A stretch of 64,000 nt of DNA. It comes from DATMER01 sp035556715 (GTDB taxonomy: Bacteria > Acidobacteriota > Thermoanaerobaculia > Multivoradales > UBA5704). Shown here one piece after another: positions 17,756 through 26,664 of this stretch. Positions within the stretch are counted from its first letter, which is position 1. Each line of letters starts with the position of its first letter. Under the pieces are notes generated by a model. It ran no database searches. It saw nothing but the letters and a program-made list of their open reading frames with translations, and was not told the origin of the DNA. The DNA lies in contig DATMER010000028.1 of assembly GCA_035556715.1 (NCBI GenBank), positions 124,001 to 188,000 of the forward strand, given 5' to 3'. Made by a program: the position numbers and the translations under genes.

Positions 17756-18480
17756 CGCCGGCCTCGCCGGCTCGGGCGCAGGTCGAAGCGGGCGCCCAGC
17801 AGGGCGAGGTAGCTCAGGCTGGTGCGCCAGAAGGCCATCTTGGATTTCCCTTCGCGCCGGAAGATGAAGTGGATCGGCTCCTCCACCACCTCGAGACCCA
17901 TCTGGTGGGCGCGGATCAGGATCTCGGGGAGGAAGGCGAAGCCGCTGCGCCGGAACTCGATCTCCCGCAGCGCCTCGGCCCGGTAGAGGCGGAACCCCGA
18001 GGTCTTGTCGTGGACGCTCACGCCGTAGAGGAAGCGCATCAGCAGGTTGACCGAGCCGGACAGCATCCGTTTCCACAGGGGAGACCCCTCGACCTCGCTG
18101 GCGTCGAGGAACCGCGACCCCACCAGGATGTCGGCCCCGGACTCGCGCAGGCGCTGGAGCAGGCGCGGCACCTCCTCGGGCTGGTGGTTGAGGTCGGCGT
18201 CGAGAGTAAGGACATAGTCGGCGTCGGCGGGCACCGCGTCGAACCCGCGCCGGAACGCGGCGCCGAGGCCGGACGGCTCCGGGTTGTAGAGGATGCGGAT
18301 ACCCGGGCTCTCGCGGGAAATCTCTTCGAGGATCGAGCGGGTCTCGTCCCGTCCCTCGACCACGAAGAGCAGCTCGGAATCCAGGCCTTCCATCCCCTGG
18401 AAGGTGGCCAGGAGGCGTCGGGTCAGGGTCCCGATGGTCTTCTCCTCGTCATAGGCGGCCACGACCGCGACGATCTTCAC
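17752..18480 (-). CDS. DPM1-like polyprenyl-phosphate glycosyltransferase (GT2)
   Basis: 242 residues, close to the usual DPM1 length. Signatures: KIVAVVAAYDEEKTIGTLTR, YNPEPSGLGAAFRRGFDAV, YVLTLDADLNHQPEEVPRL (DxD) and VGSRFLDASEVEGSPLWKR, then VHDKTSGFRLYRAEAL. Members transfer mannose or another sugar from GDP/UDP to polyprenyl phosphate on the cytoplasmic side. Four-base ATGA overlaps with both neighbours (methyltransferase upstream, GT-C protein downstream) imply translational coupling and a common pathway. Confidence 0.88.
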   Translation of the reverse strand: MKIVAVVAAYDEEKTIGTLTRRLLATFQGMEGLDSELLFVVEGRDETRSILEEISRESPGIRILYNPEPSGLGAAFRRGFDAVPADADYVLTLDADLNHQPEEVPRLLQRLRESGADILVGSRFLDASEVEGSPLWKRMLSGSVNLLMRFLYGVSVHDKTSGFRLYRAEALREIEFRRSGFAFLPEILIRAHQMGLEVVEEPIHFIFRREGKSKMAFWRTSLSYLALLGARFDLRPSRRGRR

Positions 18481-19151
18481 GCGGCGGGCTTCCTGCCTAC
18501 GACCACGAAGTGGATGAAGAGGTCATGGAGGGAGAAATGAACCGCGGCCGGCTCGAGGCCGCCGCCGCTCAGCATATCCCGGGCGTGCCGGAACGAGCGC
18601 AGGCGGTTGACCTCCGCCGGGAAGAACTCGAACTGCTTGCCGGTCAGACGGGTGCGTACCCACTCGATGGGTCCGAGGACCATCCGGGAGGAGCCCATCT
18701 CGGGAGGCCAGAACAGGAGCGCGGCTCCGCCCGGCTGCAGGGTACGGCCGACCTCGCGCAGGATCTCGTGCCCCTCCGGCGGGTGGAAGTGCTCCATCAC
18801 CCCCAGGTTCCAGACTCCGGCCAGGGAGCCGTCGCGGAACGGCAGGTGGCGGATGTCGCACTGCACCAGGGCGCGGTAGGAGGCGCGGCGGGCGTCGAGC
18901 AGCGCCTCCAGGGAGAAGTCGAGCCCCAGCAGCCGGCGCTCCGCGGGCTCGATCCGCTCCGAGGCCTGTCCCGTGCCGCACCCGGCGTCCGCGAGCCACC
19001 CCTGGCGCGGGAAGTAGCGGCCGGTGTAGTGGCGCACGGCACGGCCGAGCACCAAGCGGCGCACGAGCGACGCCAGGGTGCCGAAGAGCGACCGCTCCTT
19101 GCGCAGCTCCTTCCAGTGGAGGTCCCAGACCTCCGGCTGCCGTCCATCCAT
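18477..19151 (-). CDS. Class I SAM-dependent methyltransferase
   Basis: 224 residues. SAM-binding motif I is LADAGCGTGQASERIEP, motif II/III includes LVQCDIRHLPFRDGSLAGV, and LGVMEHFHPPEGHEILREV and RTLQPGGAALLFWPP follow as in UbiE/Methyltransf_11 proteins. It is 5 bp downstream of an FkbM-type methyltransferase gene and overlaps the polyprenol-phosphate transferase gene. A small-molecule or glycan methylation step is likely; the substrate is not identifiable. Confidence 0.85.
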   Translation of the reverse strand: MDGRQPEVWDLHWKELRKERSLFGTLASLVRRLVLGRAVRHYTGRYFPRQGWLADAGCGTGQASERIEPAERRLLGLDFSLEALLDARRASYRALVQCDIRHLPFRDGSLAGVWNLGVMEHFHPPEGHEILREVGRTLQPGGAALLFWPPEMGSSRMVLGPIEWVRTRLTGKQFEFFPAEVNRLRSFRHARDMLSGGGLEPAAVHFSLHDLFIHFVVVGRKPAA

Positions 19152-19156
19152 CCGGG

Positions 19157-20164
19157 TCAGCGAGGGGCGAAGACGACGGAAAGGATGTCGCCTTCAGGGA
19201 AGTTTTGGGAAGTGCGGACCGCCCGGCCCCCGAGCGTCCGGCAGGCGTACCCCAGGGCCTCCATTTCGGCCAGGAAGTCGGCCGGGTTGCACCCGGCCAC
19301 GCGCGCGAGCTGGCTCGGGTTGAGCTCGGCCAGGATCGTGGGCCGGTCCTCGCGCAGGATGTTCCGGGCTCCGCGCAGCGCGAGGGGCTCCGCGCCCTCG
19401 ACGTCGATCTTGATGAAAGAGACCGGGCGGCGGATCGGCTCGGCGTCGAGCTGGAGCACCGGCACTTCGAGGACCCTGCCGGGGATGTCCGGCGCGACCT
19501 CGTTCCGCACCAGGTAGGAGCCGCTCAGGTTCAGCGAGTCGTTGCCCAGGAAAAGCCCCAGCCGTCCCGGCTGGTCGGCGACCGCGGCCCGCGCCACCTC
19601 GACGCGGTCGCCAAAGCCGTTCTCGGCCACGGAGCGCTCCAGAAGGTCGGCGATCCGGGGCGAGGGCTCGAAGGCGTACACCTTGCCGCCGCTTCCGATC
19701 ATGGCCGCCAGGTTCATGGTGAAAAAGCCGATGTTGGCGCCGATGTCCAGCACGGTGTCGCCGGCGCGGACGTGGCGGCGGACGAGCTCCAGCTCCTCGG
19801 TCTCATATCGCCCGCGGAGGACGCCCATCCCCACGACCTGGTCGGAGAGGTCGATGAACAGCCGGAGCCCCGGCGAGATCTCCCGGATGACGACCAGCGG
19901 CTCGTTGGTCAGGGCGAGGTCCGGGTTCCTGTCCCGGAACTCCTGGGATGTCATGAAGTCGATCCGGAGCTGCCGCACCGATTTCCAGGCGGCTATCTTG
20001 TCCGCCACCCGGGCCTCGCTCTCGGGCTCGCGGTCGAGGAAAAGGCGGTAGCCCCAGAGGACGTGCTCCCGAGTCACGGAGAGCTCGCCGGGCACCGCCC
20101 TCTCAACAGTTCGATTTCGTGGCCACAGGGGTATTCTCATGCGAAGGGAGCGGAATTGTAGCAT
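19157..20164 (-). CDS. FkbM-family methyltransferase with N-terminal extension
   Basis: 335 residues from ATG 20164; ATG 20140 (MRIPLWPRN) is an equally possible start. The N-terminal 75 residues include HVLWGYRLFLDREPESEARV, a short DUF4214-like helical segment often found beside glycosyltransferases. The core is FkbM: VLDIGANIGFFTMNLAAMIG, GKVYAFEPSPRIADLLERS, and VSFIKIDVEGAEPLALRGA. The FkbM family performs O-methylation, often on sugars. It heads the operon that continues with a second methyltransferase, a DPM1-like enzyme and a GT-C protein. Confidence 0.85.
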   Translation of the reverse strand: MLQFRSLRMRIPLWPRNRTVERAVPGELSVTREHVLWGYRLFLDREPESEARVADKIAAWKSVRQLRIDFMTSQEFRDRNPDLALTNEPLVVIREISPGLRLFIDLSDQVVGMGVLRGRYETEELELVRRHVRAGDTVLDIGANIGFFTMNLAAMIGSGGKVYAFEPSPRIADLLERSVAENGFGDRVEVARAAVADQPGRLGLFLGNDSLNLSGSYLVRNEVAPDIPGRVLEVPVLQLDAEPIRRPVSFIKIDVEGAEPLALRGARNILREDRPTILAELNPSQLARVAGCNPADFLAEMEALGYACRTLGGRAVRTSQNFPEGDILSVVFAPR

Positions 20165-20186
20165 GGAGGGTTTCAGGGGCTGCGTT

Positions 20187-21356
20187 TCAACTTTCGCGGC
20201 GTCTCAGGGCCTCAATGATCCCCTCCGCCCCGTCCTCCAGGGGGACCAGCCGTCCCGATCTCAGACGCTCTGGCACGGCTCCCAGCTCGAACGCCACCAC
20301 CGGCACGCCCGCGGCGGCGCATTCATCAAGGACAAGGCTGTAGGACTCGGGCACGATCGAGAGGAGCAGCGCGAGGTCCACGCCGTCCTCGCGCAGGAGG
20401 CGGGGGAGCGTGCCGTTGCGGTAATAGCCGCGGATCCGGACGTTCGGCAGCCGCCGCAGCCGAGCGAGGATCACGGGGTCCCCTCCCCCGTACACGGTCC
20501 AGCGCAGATCCTCCCTCCGCCGGGCCACCTCCTCGAAGACCAGCGCCCCCTTGTGCGCCTGAACCCCTCCGACGAGCGCCACGTGGCGGACCGGTCCGGA
20601 GGGCGGCGGCAGGGGGACAGCCTGCCCTCCCAGGGGAGGGACGACGCGCTGCCGCTCCGGAGGGAGCCCTGGGAAGAGCTCGTTGTACGTCCGCCGGAGG
20701 AACTCCGATGGGAAGATCAGGCTGGAGGCGGTCGCCAGCAGCTCGGCCGCGATCGCTCTCCGCTCGGCCTGGAGCTCGTCCTCGACCGGCCAGTCCTGTC
20801 GCAGGCAGCGCCCGCACCGGTCGAGGTCCCGCGAGTAGAAGCAGAAGCGGAGCTGCGGGCGCTCCAAGAGGTGAGGGCGTGGGCAGAAGGCCGCGAAGTC
20901 GTGGAGGGAGAGGGTCAGCTCCAGATCCTGGAAGCGGAGGAGGGAGAGGGGAGGGAGGCCCGCCAGCCCCTCGACATGGAGGGCCGTCGCTCCCAGGACC
21001 CCAACCGCCGACCGGACCGCCCTCTCGAACGCTTCATCCTCCAGGGCGACCGGAGAAGGCGGCAGTCCGGGGAAGGTGAGCGCCTGCCCCTGGACCTCCA
21101 GCCGCCATCCGCCCGTCTCGGGGTAGAGGAGCGCGCTGTTCGCATCCAGGCTTCGGAGGAGGTGAGCCTGGACACCCCCGAGCCGAGGGGCCGGCGGAGT
21201 CGCGGAGAGATGGAGGACGCGGACGGGCTCGGGCCTCCAGCTCTCCGGAGCCGGGGAGAACGACCGCCGCCTCCGAGCCTCGGCGATCCGGTCCAGGGCG
21301 CGGTCCCGCACCGAGAGGAGCCCCTCCGTCCGCAGAACCCGCCAGACCACGCTCAT
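20187..21356 (-). CDS. GT4-like glycosyltransferase
   Basis: 389 residues. GT-B fold: the N-terminal half carries RVLHLSATPPAPRLGGVQAH (glycine-rich loop) and LTLSLHDFAAFCPRPHLLE; the C-terminal half has HVALVGGVQAHKGALVFEEV, WTVYGGGDPVILARLRRL and the donor-binding LLLSIVPESYSLVLDECAA with AAGVPVVAF. A four-cysteine-type segment (FCFYSRDLDRCGRCL) in the middle resembles one in the next gene (CTGPGLAKCAACRPL) and may bind metal. The ATGA overlap with the upstream GT2-GT4 gene argues that both act on the same glycan. Confidence 0.85.
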   Translation of the reverse strand: MSVVWRVLRTEGLLSVRDRALDRIAEARRRRSFSPAPESWRPEPVRVLHLSATPPAPRLGGVQAHLLRSLDANSALLYPETGGWRLEVQGQALTFPGLPPSPVALEDEAFERAVRSAVGVLGATALHVEGLAGLPPLSLLRFQDLELTLSLHDFAAFCPRPHLLERPQLRFCFYSRDLDRCGRCLRQDWPVEDELQAERRAIAAELLATASSLIFPSEFLRRTYNELFPGLPPERQRVVPPLGGQAVPLPPPSGPVRHVALVGGVQAHKGALVFEEVARRREDLRWTVYGGGDPVILARLRRLPNVRIRGYYRNGTLPRLLREDGVDLALLLSIVPESYSLVLDECAAAGVPVVAFELGAVPERLRSGRLVPLEDGAEGIIEALRRRES

Positions 21357-23398
21357 CCCAGCACCCGCTCGTACACCGCCTCGATCTCCTCGGCGTGCTC
21401 GTCCATTCCCTTGACCCGGGGCAGGACCGCCGCCCAGCGGTCCAGGATCTCCGGCTCCGCAATCAGCCGCTCGATCCAGGCGCGCAACGACGCCGGGTCC
21501 TCGGGATCGAAGAGGGCTCCATGGTCCCCGTCGAACATCTCGGGGAGAGCGCCGCGGTCGCTCGCCAGCACCGGCACGCCGTGGTGCATGGCCTCGCGGG
21601 CAACCAGACCGAATGATTCCAGCCCGAGCGAGGGGACGATCAGCGCGTCCATCTCCGCAAAGATCGCGGGCTTGCGCTCCTCCTCGAAAGGCGGGTTCCC
21701 CCAGACCGTCAGCTTCGCCCGGTCCGGGTCGATCCCGGCGAAAGCCTCGGTGGCGACGTGCATCCCCTTGTGCGGCAGGGAGGAGCCGATGGCCCCGAAG
21801 CGGAGCGGTTGACCCCGCTGGCCTCTCTCCCTCTTCAGACGCGGCGCCAGCTCCACGCCGTAGGGGATCACGAAGACCGGATCATCAGGCCGCAGGTATC
21901 CCAGCCTTAGGTAGCTCTGGTGGATGAACCGGGACCCCATGACGAAGGCGTCCGCACTCCTCAGGGCCTTCTTCATCAGGGCGAAGCGGTAGGCATAGAG
22001 CGGCCGGTTCAGGAGCGGGAGCCGGGTCAACGGCCGGCAGGCCGCGCACTTGGCAAGACCCGGACCGGTGCAGAGGCGACCCCAGGCATCGAGCAGGTTG
22101 ACCCGGGCGCAGGGCTGCCACCAGTCCTGGACTTGGAAGAGGATCGGAATCCCCCGCCGCGCCGCGATCCCGACCAGAGAGGCCACGTGCCCCGCCAGAT
22201 GGTGGACGTGGAGGAGCCGGGGGCGGACCTCGTCGAGCAGGCGCGAGAAGTCCGCCTCCAATCCCCGGTCGCGCAGGGCATTGCGCGAGAGCGGGTCGCG
22301 CTGCCTGAAGTTGTTCACGATCAGCCGGACGCGGGCGCCGCCGTCCAGCAGCTCGATCGCGTCCCCCTTCGACCGTTCCGGGTCGGCGATGCGCGCGTAG
22401 ACCGCGACCTCCCTATGGCGGGCCTGCCTCCGGACCAGCCCGGCGGCATACAGCTCCGTGCCCGCGGAGTTCCAGGGAGGCCAGCCGTGGACCAGGTGGA
22501 GCACCCGTTCGGGCGGCCGGATCGTCCTTCCAGGAATCAGGGCTGAGACCACCCGCTCGCGCAGGGGTCGGACCGGGTCCTCGCGGATGAACCGCGCCAC
22601 CGTGGCCAGGTACTCGGGATGGAGCCGCCGCATGGCCCGGTGGGCGGACCTCACCCGCGAGCCCCGCCGCGTCCCGAAGCTGCGCTGGCCCTCGTGAAAG
22701 ATGAAGGTGGCGTCGTCCAGCACGTGGGCGTAGCCCGCCTTGAGCGCACGCATGCAGAGCTCGCTCTCCTCGCCGTACCCCTCTCCGAAGCTCTTCTCGT
22801 CGAGGAGCCCGATCCCATCGAGCGCCTTGCGCTTGATGTACAGGCAGACGCCCACGCCCGTGGGCAGCCGCGGATAGACCCGTAGCGAGCACTCCTCGAC
22901 CAGGCGGCCGAAGCGCTCGTCGTCCCAGCCGGAGGGGAGCGCATTGGTCTCCAGGAAGCGGGGGAGGGAGCAGATCGTGGCGCTGTTCGAGAACGGGGTG
23001 ACGGTGGCGATCTCCGGCGCCGAGTACGCTGCCTCCTGGAGCTTGCGCACCCAGCCCGCGGTCACGCGGGTGTCGCTGTTGAGCAGGATGACGTCGCGGT
23101 CCTGTTGACCGCCGGCGGACATGCCGCGGTTGACGCTGACCACGAACCCCTGCCGTTCGGGATTCTCCAGCACCAACGCCCCCTCCGGCAGCCGCGGCAT
23201 CCCCGGAGGCTGGGGACCGTCGAGCACGACGACCAGCCGGTCCCTCTCCAGATCGGTATGGGCGAGCAGGCTTTCCAGACAGCGGGCGAACGCCTCCGGA
23301 GCCCCTGCCACGGGCACGATCACGTCGACGGGGCCGGGGGACCGGTCGGGGGGCACCCGGGCGGGGTCTCCCTGCAGCGGGAGAGGGGAGGCGCGCAT
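21353..23398 (-). CDS. Two-domain glycosyltransferase, GT2 fused to GT4
   Basis: 681 residues from ATG 23398; an upstream TTG is less likely. The N-terminal GT2 domain has VDVIVPVAGAPEAFARCLES, RDVILLNSDTRVTAGWVRKL and GEGYGEESELCMRALKAGY. The C-terminal GT4 domain has VLHLVHGWPPWNSAGTELYA, LLHVHHLAGHVASLVGIA, FGAIGSSLPHKGMHVATEAF and ALIVPSLGLESFGLVAREAM. The order is the same as in the fusion at 2246-4096, but divergence is high, so this is not a recent duplication. A cysteine-containing segment lies between the halves. The first gene of its operon; its 5' side faces tandem array 1. Confidence 0.88.
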   Translation of the reverse strand: MRASPLPLQGDPARVPPDRSPGPVDVIVPVAGAPEAFARCLESLLAHTDLERDRLVVVLDGPQPPGMPRLPEGALVLENPERQGFVVSVNRGMSAGGQQDRDVILLNSDTRVTAGWVRKLQEAAYSAPEIATVTPFSNSATICSLPRFLETNALPSGWDDERFGRLVEECSLRVYPRLPTGVGVCLYIKRKALDGIGLLDEKSFGEGYGEESELCMRALKAGYAHVLDDATFIFHEGQRSFGTRRGSRVRSAHRAMRRLHPEYLATVARFIREDPVRPLRERVVSALIPGRTIRPPERVLHLVHGWPPWNSAGTELYAAGLVRRQARHREVAVYARIADPERSKGDAIELLDGGARVRLIVNNFRQRDPLSRNALRDRGLEADFSRLLDEVRPRLLHVHHLAGHVASLVGIAARRGIPILFQVQDWWQPCARVNLLDAWGRLCTGPGLAKCAACRPLTRLPLLNRPLYAYRFALMKKALRSADAFVMGSRFIHQSYLRLGYLRPDDPVFVIPYGVELAPRLKRERGQRGQPLRFGAIGSSLPHKGMHVATEAFAGIDPDRAKLTVWGNPPFEEERKPAIFAEMDALIVPSLGLESFGLVAREAMHHGVPVLASDRGALPEMFDGDHGALFDPEDPASLRAWIERLIAEPEILDRWAAVLPRVKGMDEHAEEIEAVYERVLG

Positions 23399-23483
23399 GG
23401 GCGACGGCAAGGTATCACGCGTCCGGCCGGGGAGGGGTTCTGAGCCGTTGGGGAAAGCCTCCCCATCGGGGGAAGAAGTCCTG

Positions 23484-23765
23484 CGCGGCGGGTACGAGGT
23501 GCTACCCGCAGGATAGACGCCATCCCCTTCAGGTACGAGGTGTACCCGCCGGGGACGAGGTCATACCCGCCGCGTGCGCGCCGTCCCCTTCGCGTACAAG
23601 CCGTACGCTTCGCACACGGCGCGTACTCGGCGCGCACGGCTCAGCCGCGGCGCGTGCGCGTCGTACGCTGCGGGGACAGGCCATACGCGCCGCGTACGGG
23701 TCGCCCCCGGCGCGTGCGCGTCCTGCCCGCCGGGTACGAGGTCATCCCCGGGGCGCCTGTGCTAC
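23484..23765. repeat. Degenerate 20-bp tandem array 1
   Basis: About 13 full units of 20 bp (two of 21 bp) and one partial unit run without spacers: 23505, 23525, 23545, 23566, 23586, 23606, 23626, 23646, 23666, 23686, 23706 and 23726 are unit starts. Units begin mostly CCC or CGC, share a central CG-x-G-(T/G)-(A/G)-C core and often end GTA, ATA or CAT. The best-matching units are 23545 and 23726 (CCCGCCGGG, then ACGAGGTCAT). The 20-bp period is not a multiple of three. The array fills most of the 386 bp between divergent glycosyltransferase genes and ends 20 bp before the ATG at 23785. No coding gene is supported in this gap. Confidence 0.85.
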
Positions 23766-23784
23766 GATCCGCGCCCGAACGCGC

Positions 23785-25227
23785 ATGAAAGCAAGTGAAG
23801 AGACATCCCCGGACGCCCTCAAGCTGAGCGTCGTCATCCCGGTCTACAACGAGCGTTTCCTGGTCAGGGAGCTGGTCGAGCGGGTGCTCAGGGTGTCGGT
23901 CCCCGAGATCCGCGAGCTGGAGCTGGTCATCGTCAACGACGGCTCGCGGGACGGCACCACCGAGGTCCTGCGCGCGCTCGCGACCGAGCACCCGGACCGG
24001 GTGCGGCTGTTCGAGCAGCACAACCAAGGCAAGGGCGCGGCCATCCGCAAGGGGATCGCCGAGGCCACCGGCGACCTCATCCTGTTCCAGGACGCGGACC
24101 TGGAGTACGACCCCAACGACTACGGCCGCCTGGTCCGGCCGTTCCTGGAGGATGGCGCCGACGTGGTCTACGGCTCGCGCTACCTCCCGAGCGACCGCCG
24201 GCGGGTCCTCAACCACCGCCACTCGCTCGGCAACAAGATGCTCACCGCCGTGAGCAACTGGTTCACCGACCTGAGCCTGACGGACATGGAGACCTGCTAC
24301 AAGATGTTCCGGGCGGAGCTCCTGAAGTCGATCCCGATCCGCTCGAACGACTTCGCCATGGAGCCCGAAATCACAGCGAAAATCGCCAAGCGCGAGTGCC
24401 GGATCTTCGAGGTGCCGATCAGCTATCTCGGCCGCACCTACCGCGAGGGCAAGAAGATCGGCTGGAAGGACGGGGTCAAGGCCTTCCGCGCCATGTTCAA
24501 GTACTGGATCATCGACGACCTCTACGCCGAGGACGAGTACGGCTCCCATATCCTGCACAGCCTGGAGCGCGCCCAGCTCTTCAACCGCTGGATGGCGGAC
24601 AGCATCGCGCCCTATGTCGGCGCCCGGGTGCTGGAGATCGGCGCGGGTATCGGCAACATCACCTCCTGGCTCCTACCGCGCGACCTCTACGTGGCCAGCG
24701 ACATCAACCCGAACTATCTGCACTACCTCCGCAACCTGTCGCTGGGCAAGCCCTACCTCACGATCGACCAGATCGACCTGGAGGACCCCCGCGGCTTCGA
24801 GCGCTGGCAGGGCACGTTCGACACCGTGATCTGCCTGAACGTGCTGGAGCATGTGCGCGACCCCCTGCAGTCGCTACGGAACATCTACGGCGCCCTCCAG
24901 CCGGGCGGGCGGGTGGTGCTCTACGTGCCGCAGGGGCAGCACCTCTACTCGAGCCTCGACGAGGTGCTCGGGCACCGCTGCCGCTACGACAAGGAGACGC
25001 TGGGGCAGGAGCTGCGCGAGACCGGCTTTCAGGTGGATCTGTTCCGCGACTTCAACCACTTCGCGGTGCTGGGCTGGTACCTCAACGGCAAGGTCCTCAA
25101 GCGGCGGCACTTCAGCCGCTCGCAGCTCAAGGTCTTCAACATGTTCGTCCCCGTGCTGCGGCGCCTGGACCCCCTGGCTCCGGGGCCGGGCCTGGGCATC
25201 ATCGCGGTCGCCACCCGTCCCGCCTGA
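23785..25227 (+). CDS. DPM1-like GT2 fused to a SAM-dependent methyltransferase
   Basis: 480 residues, ATG start. Residues about 12-245 are a GT2 DPM1-like domain (LSVVIPVYNERFLVRELVER, VIVNDGSRDGTTEVLR, LILFQDADLEYDPNDYGRL, VYGSRYLPSDRRRVLNHRH). Residues about 275-470 are a class I methyltransferase (VLEIGAGIGNITSWLLPRD, ASDINPNYLHYLRNL, VICLNVLEHVRDPLQSLRN, LQPGGRVVLYVPQG). The two halves are known separately and as fusions in polysaccharide loci. It may make a polyprenyl-linked sugar and methylate a glycan. It is followed 10 bp later by a polytopic membrane protein gene. Confidence 0.88.
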   Translation: MKASEETSPDALKLSVVIPVYNERFLVRELVERVLRVSVPEIRELELVIVNDGSRDGTTEVLRALATEHPDRVRLFEQHNQGKGAAIRKGIAEATGDLILFQDADLEYDPNDYGRLVRPFLEDGADVVYGSRYLPSDRRRVLNHRHSLGNKMLTAVSNWFTDLSLTDMETCYKMFRAELLKSIPIRSNDFAMEPEITAKIAKRECRIFEVPISYLGRTYREGKKIGWKDGVKAFRAMFKYWIIDDLYAEDEYGSHILHSLERAQLFNRWMADSIAPYVGARVLEIGAGIGNITSWLLPRDLYVASDINPNYLHYLRNLSLGKPYLTIDQIDLEDPRGFERWQGTFDTVICLNVLEHVRDPLQSLRNIYGALQPGGRVVLYVPQGQHLYSSLDEVLGHRCRYDKETLGQELRETGFQVDLFRDFNHFAVLGWYLNGKVLKRRHFSRSQLKVFNMFVPVLRRLDPLAPGPGLGIIAVATRPA

Positions 25228-25237
25228 CCGGAGGGGC

Positions 25238-26632
25238 ATGACCTCCCGACCCGACAGGTGGGGATGGTGGGTGGCCGCGGTGGTCGCCGCCCTCGCCGTC
25301 TGGATAGACCTGTCGCCGATCCACGCGTACCACACCAGCGACTCGTTCGTCCCGGTCTTCGCCAGCCTGTATCGCTGGACCCCGTTCTTCTGGGAGCAGA
25401 ACCGCTTCGGCTCGCTGATCCCGCTCCTTAGCCTGGGGATCGACTCCCCGTTCGCGAACCTGCTGTTCCAGGTGGGGCTGCGGCTCCTCGCGGTGGTGGC
25501 CTCGTTCTTCCTGCTGGCGCGGACGGTGGTGCCGCGGCCGTACTGGCCCGCGGTGGGAGCGCTCACCCTGGCTCTCTGGCTCGGAGGCCAGGAGATCCGC
25601 GCCCATGCCTTCGTGCAGATGCAGCCCTACGGCCAGGCGGTCGCGCTCAGTCTGGCCGGGCTGCTTCTGCTGGAATCCCGCTCGTGGTGGAGGGTGGCCG
25701 TCGGTATCGGATTGCTCCTGCTGGCCTTCTGGATCTCGCTCACGACCCTGTTCTGGCTCTTCCCCCTGGTGGTGGCGCGCCACTTCCTCCTGCGGCCCGG
25801 CCGGACTGTGCTGGCCCTCTTCGCCGTGGTGTTCTCCTTCGGAGCCAGCCTGGTCTTCTCGCGGCTCTCGGTCTACCGGCGCGCCACCTCGTTCTCCGCG
25901 GCCGATCCCGGGGACTGGCCCCTGGCTTGGCGGACGCTGGCGGAGAGGTCCATGGACTACCTCTCCCTCCCGCTGGTGCTGGCCGCGCTCGGGCTGCTGG
26001 TCGCCGCGCTGCTTCTCCGTCGGCGGCTGGCGTTCTCGGCAGGTCTCTGCCTCCTCGTTGTCGGCCTCGGGGAAGTGATCGTCATGGGGACGACCTACTG
26101 GGCGAAGCACAACGGTTGGAGCGTCCGCTACGTGGCGGTGGAGCTGCTCGCCCTGGGCACGCTCGCGCCCGCGCTGGCGCTGGTCTTCCTCCTGGAAGAC
26201 CGGCCGGAGCGCTGGCACCGGATCGCCAATGCCTTGGGCCTGACGATGCTGCTGCTCGTGGCGGTCTGGCGCTACGGCGAGCCCTCCGTGACACGGGCGA
26301 GAGCCGCGCTCGATCAATTCGGGGAGGGCACGGACGAGATCCTGGCCTCGGGCTCGACACACCTGCTCGGAGGCTACTGGCGGGCCTGGCCCGCGGGCTT
26401 CCATGCCAACGTGGTCCGCTGGGAGCGGGGGGAGACGACTCCGGTCTGGGTCCTCTCGCTTCGCTCGCGTCCGACCGAGCCCCTGTGGCGGCCCAGGGAT
26501 TGGGCCGGAGCACGCATCGCCGTGCTCCGGGGGGACGAAACCGAGGCCGAGGAGGTCCGCCACCGCCTGGAAGTGCCACCGCTCGAGCTGGCCGAGGATC
26601 TGGGTGAGGTGCGCGTCTACACTGCGAAGTAA
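25238..26632 (+). CDS. Polytopic membrane protein, possible GT-C enzyme
   Basis: 464 residues from ATG 25238, with GGAGGGG a few bases upstream; the longer frame that starts inside the previous gene is rejected. About ten helices (WWVAAVVAALAVWIDL, LLFQVGLRLLAVVASFFLLA, LLLLAFWISLTTLFWLFPL and others) are followed by a soluble tail of about 100 residues. An early extracytoplasmic stretch, SPIHAYHTSDSFVPVF, occupies the position of the GT-C acidic loop but holds only one Asp. Coupling with the upstream DPM1-like protein suggests it uses a lipid-linked sugar. Function not proven. Confidence 0.65.
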   Translation: MTSRPDRWGWWVAAVVAALAVWIDLSPIHAYHTSDSFVPVFASLYRWTPFFWEQNRFGSLIPLLSLGIDSPFANLLFQVGLRLLAVVASFFLLARTVVPRPYWPAVGALTLALWLGGQEIRAHAFVQMQPYGQAVALSLAGLLLLESRSWWRVAVGIGLLLLAFWISLTTLFWLFPLVVARHFLLRPGRTVLALFAVVFSFGASLVFSRLSVYRRATSFSAADPGDWPLAWRTLAERSMDYLSLPLVLAALGLLVAALLLRRRLAFSAGLCLLVVGLGEVIVMGTTYWAKHNGWSVRYVAVELLALGTLAPALALVFLLEDRPERWHRIANALGLTMLLLVAVWRYGEPSVTRARAALDQFGEGTDEILASGSTHLLGGYWRAWPAGFHANVVRWERGETTPVWVLSLRSRPTEPLWRPRDWAGARIAVLRGDETEAEEVRHRLEVPPLELAEDLGEVRVYTAK

Positions 26633-26664
26633 CCGGCGCGTTTCTTGCTATAAGCTCCGGCGCC

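Noticed and set aside
24851..25237. Extended start for the polytopic membrane protein at 25238
   Set aside because: It would overlap most of the methyltransferase domain of the preceding gene; GGAGGGG precedes ATG 25238.
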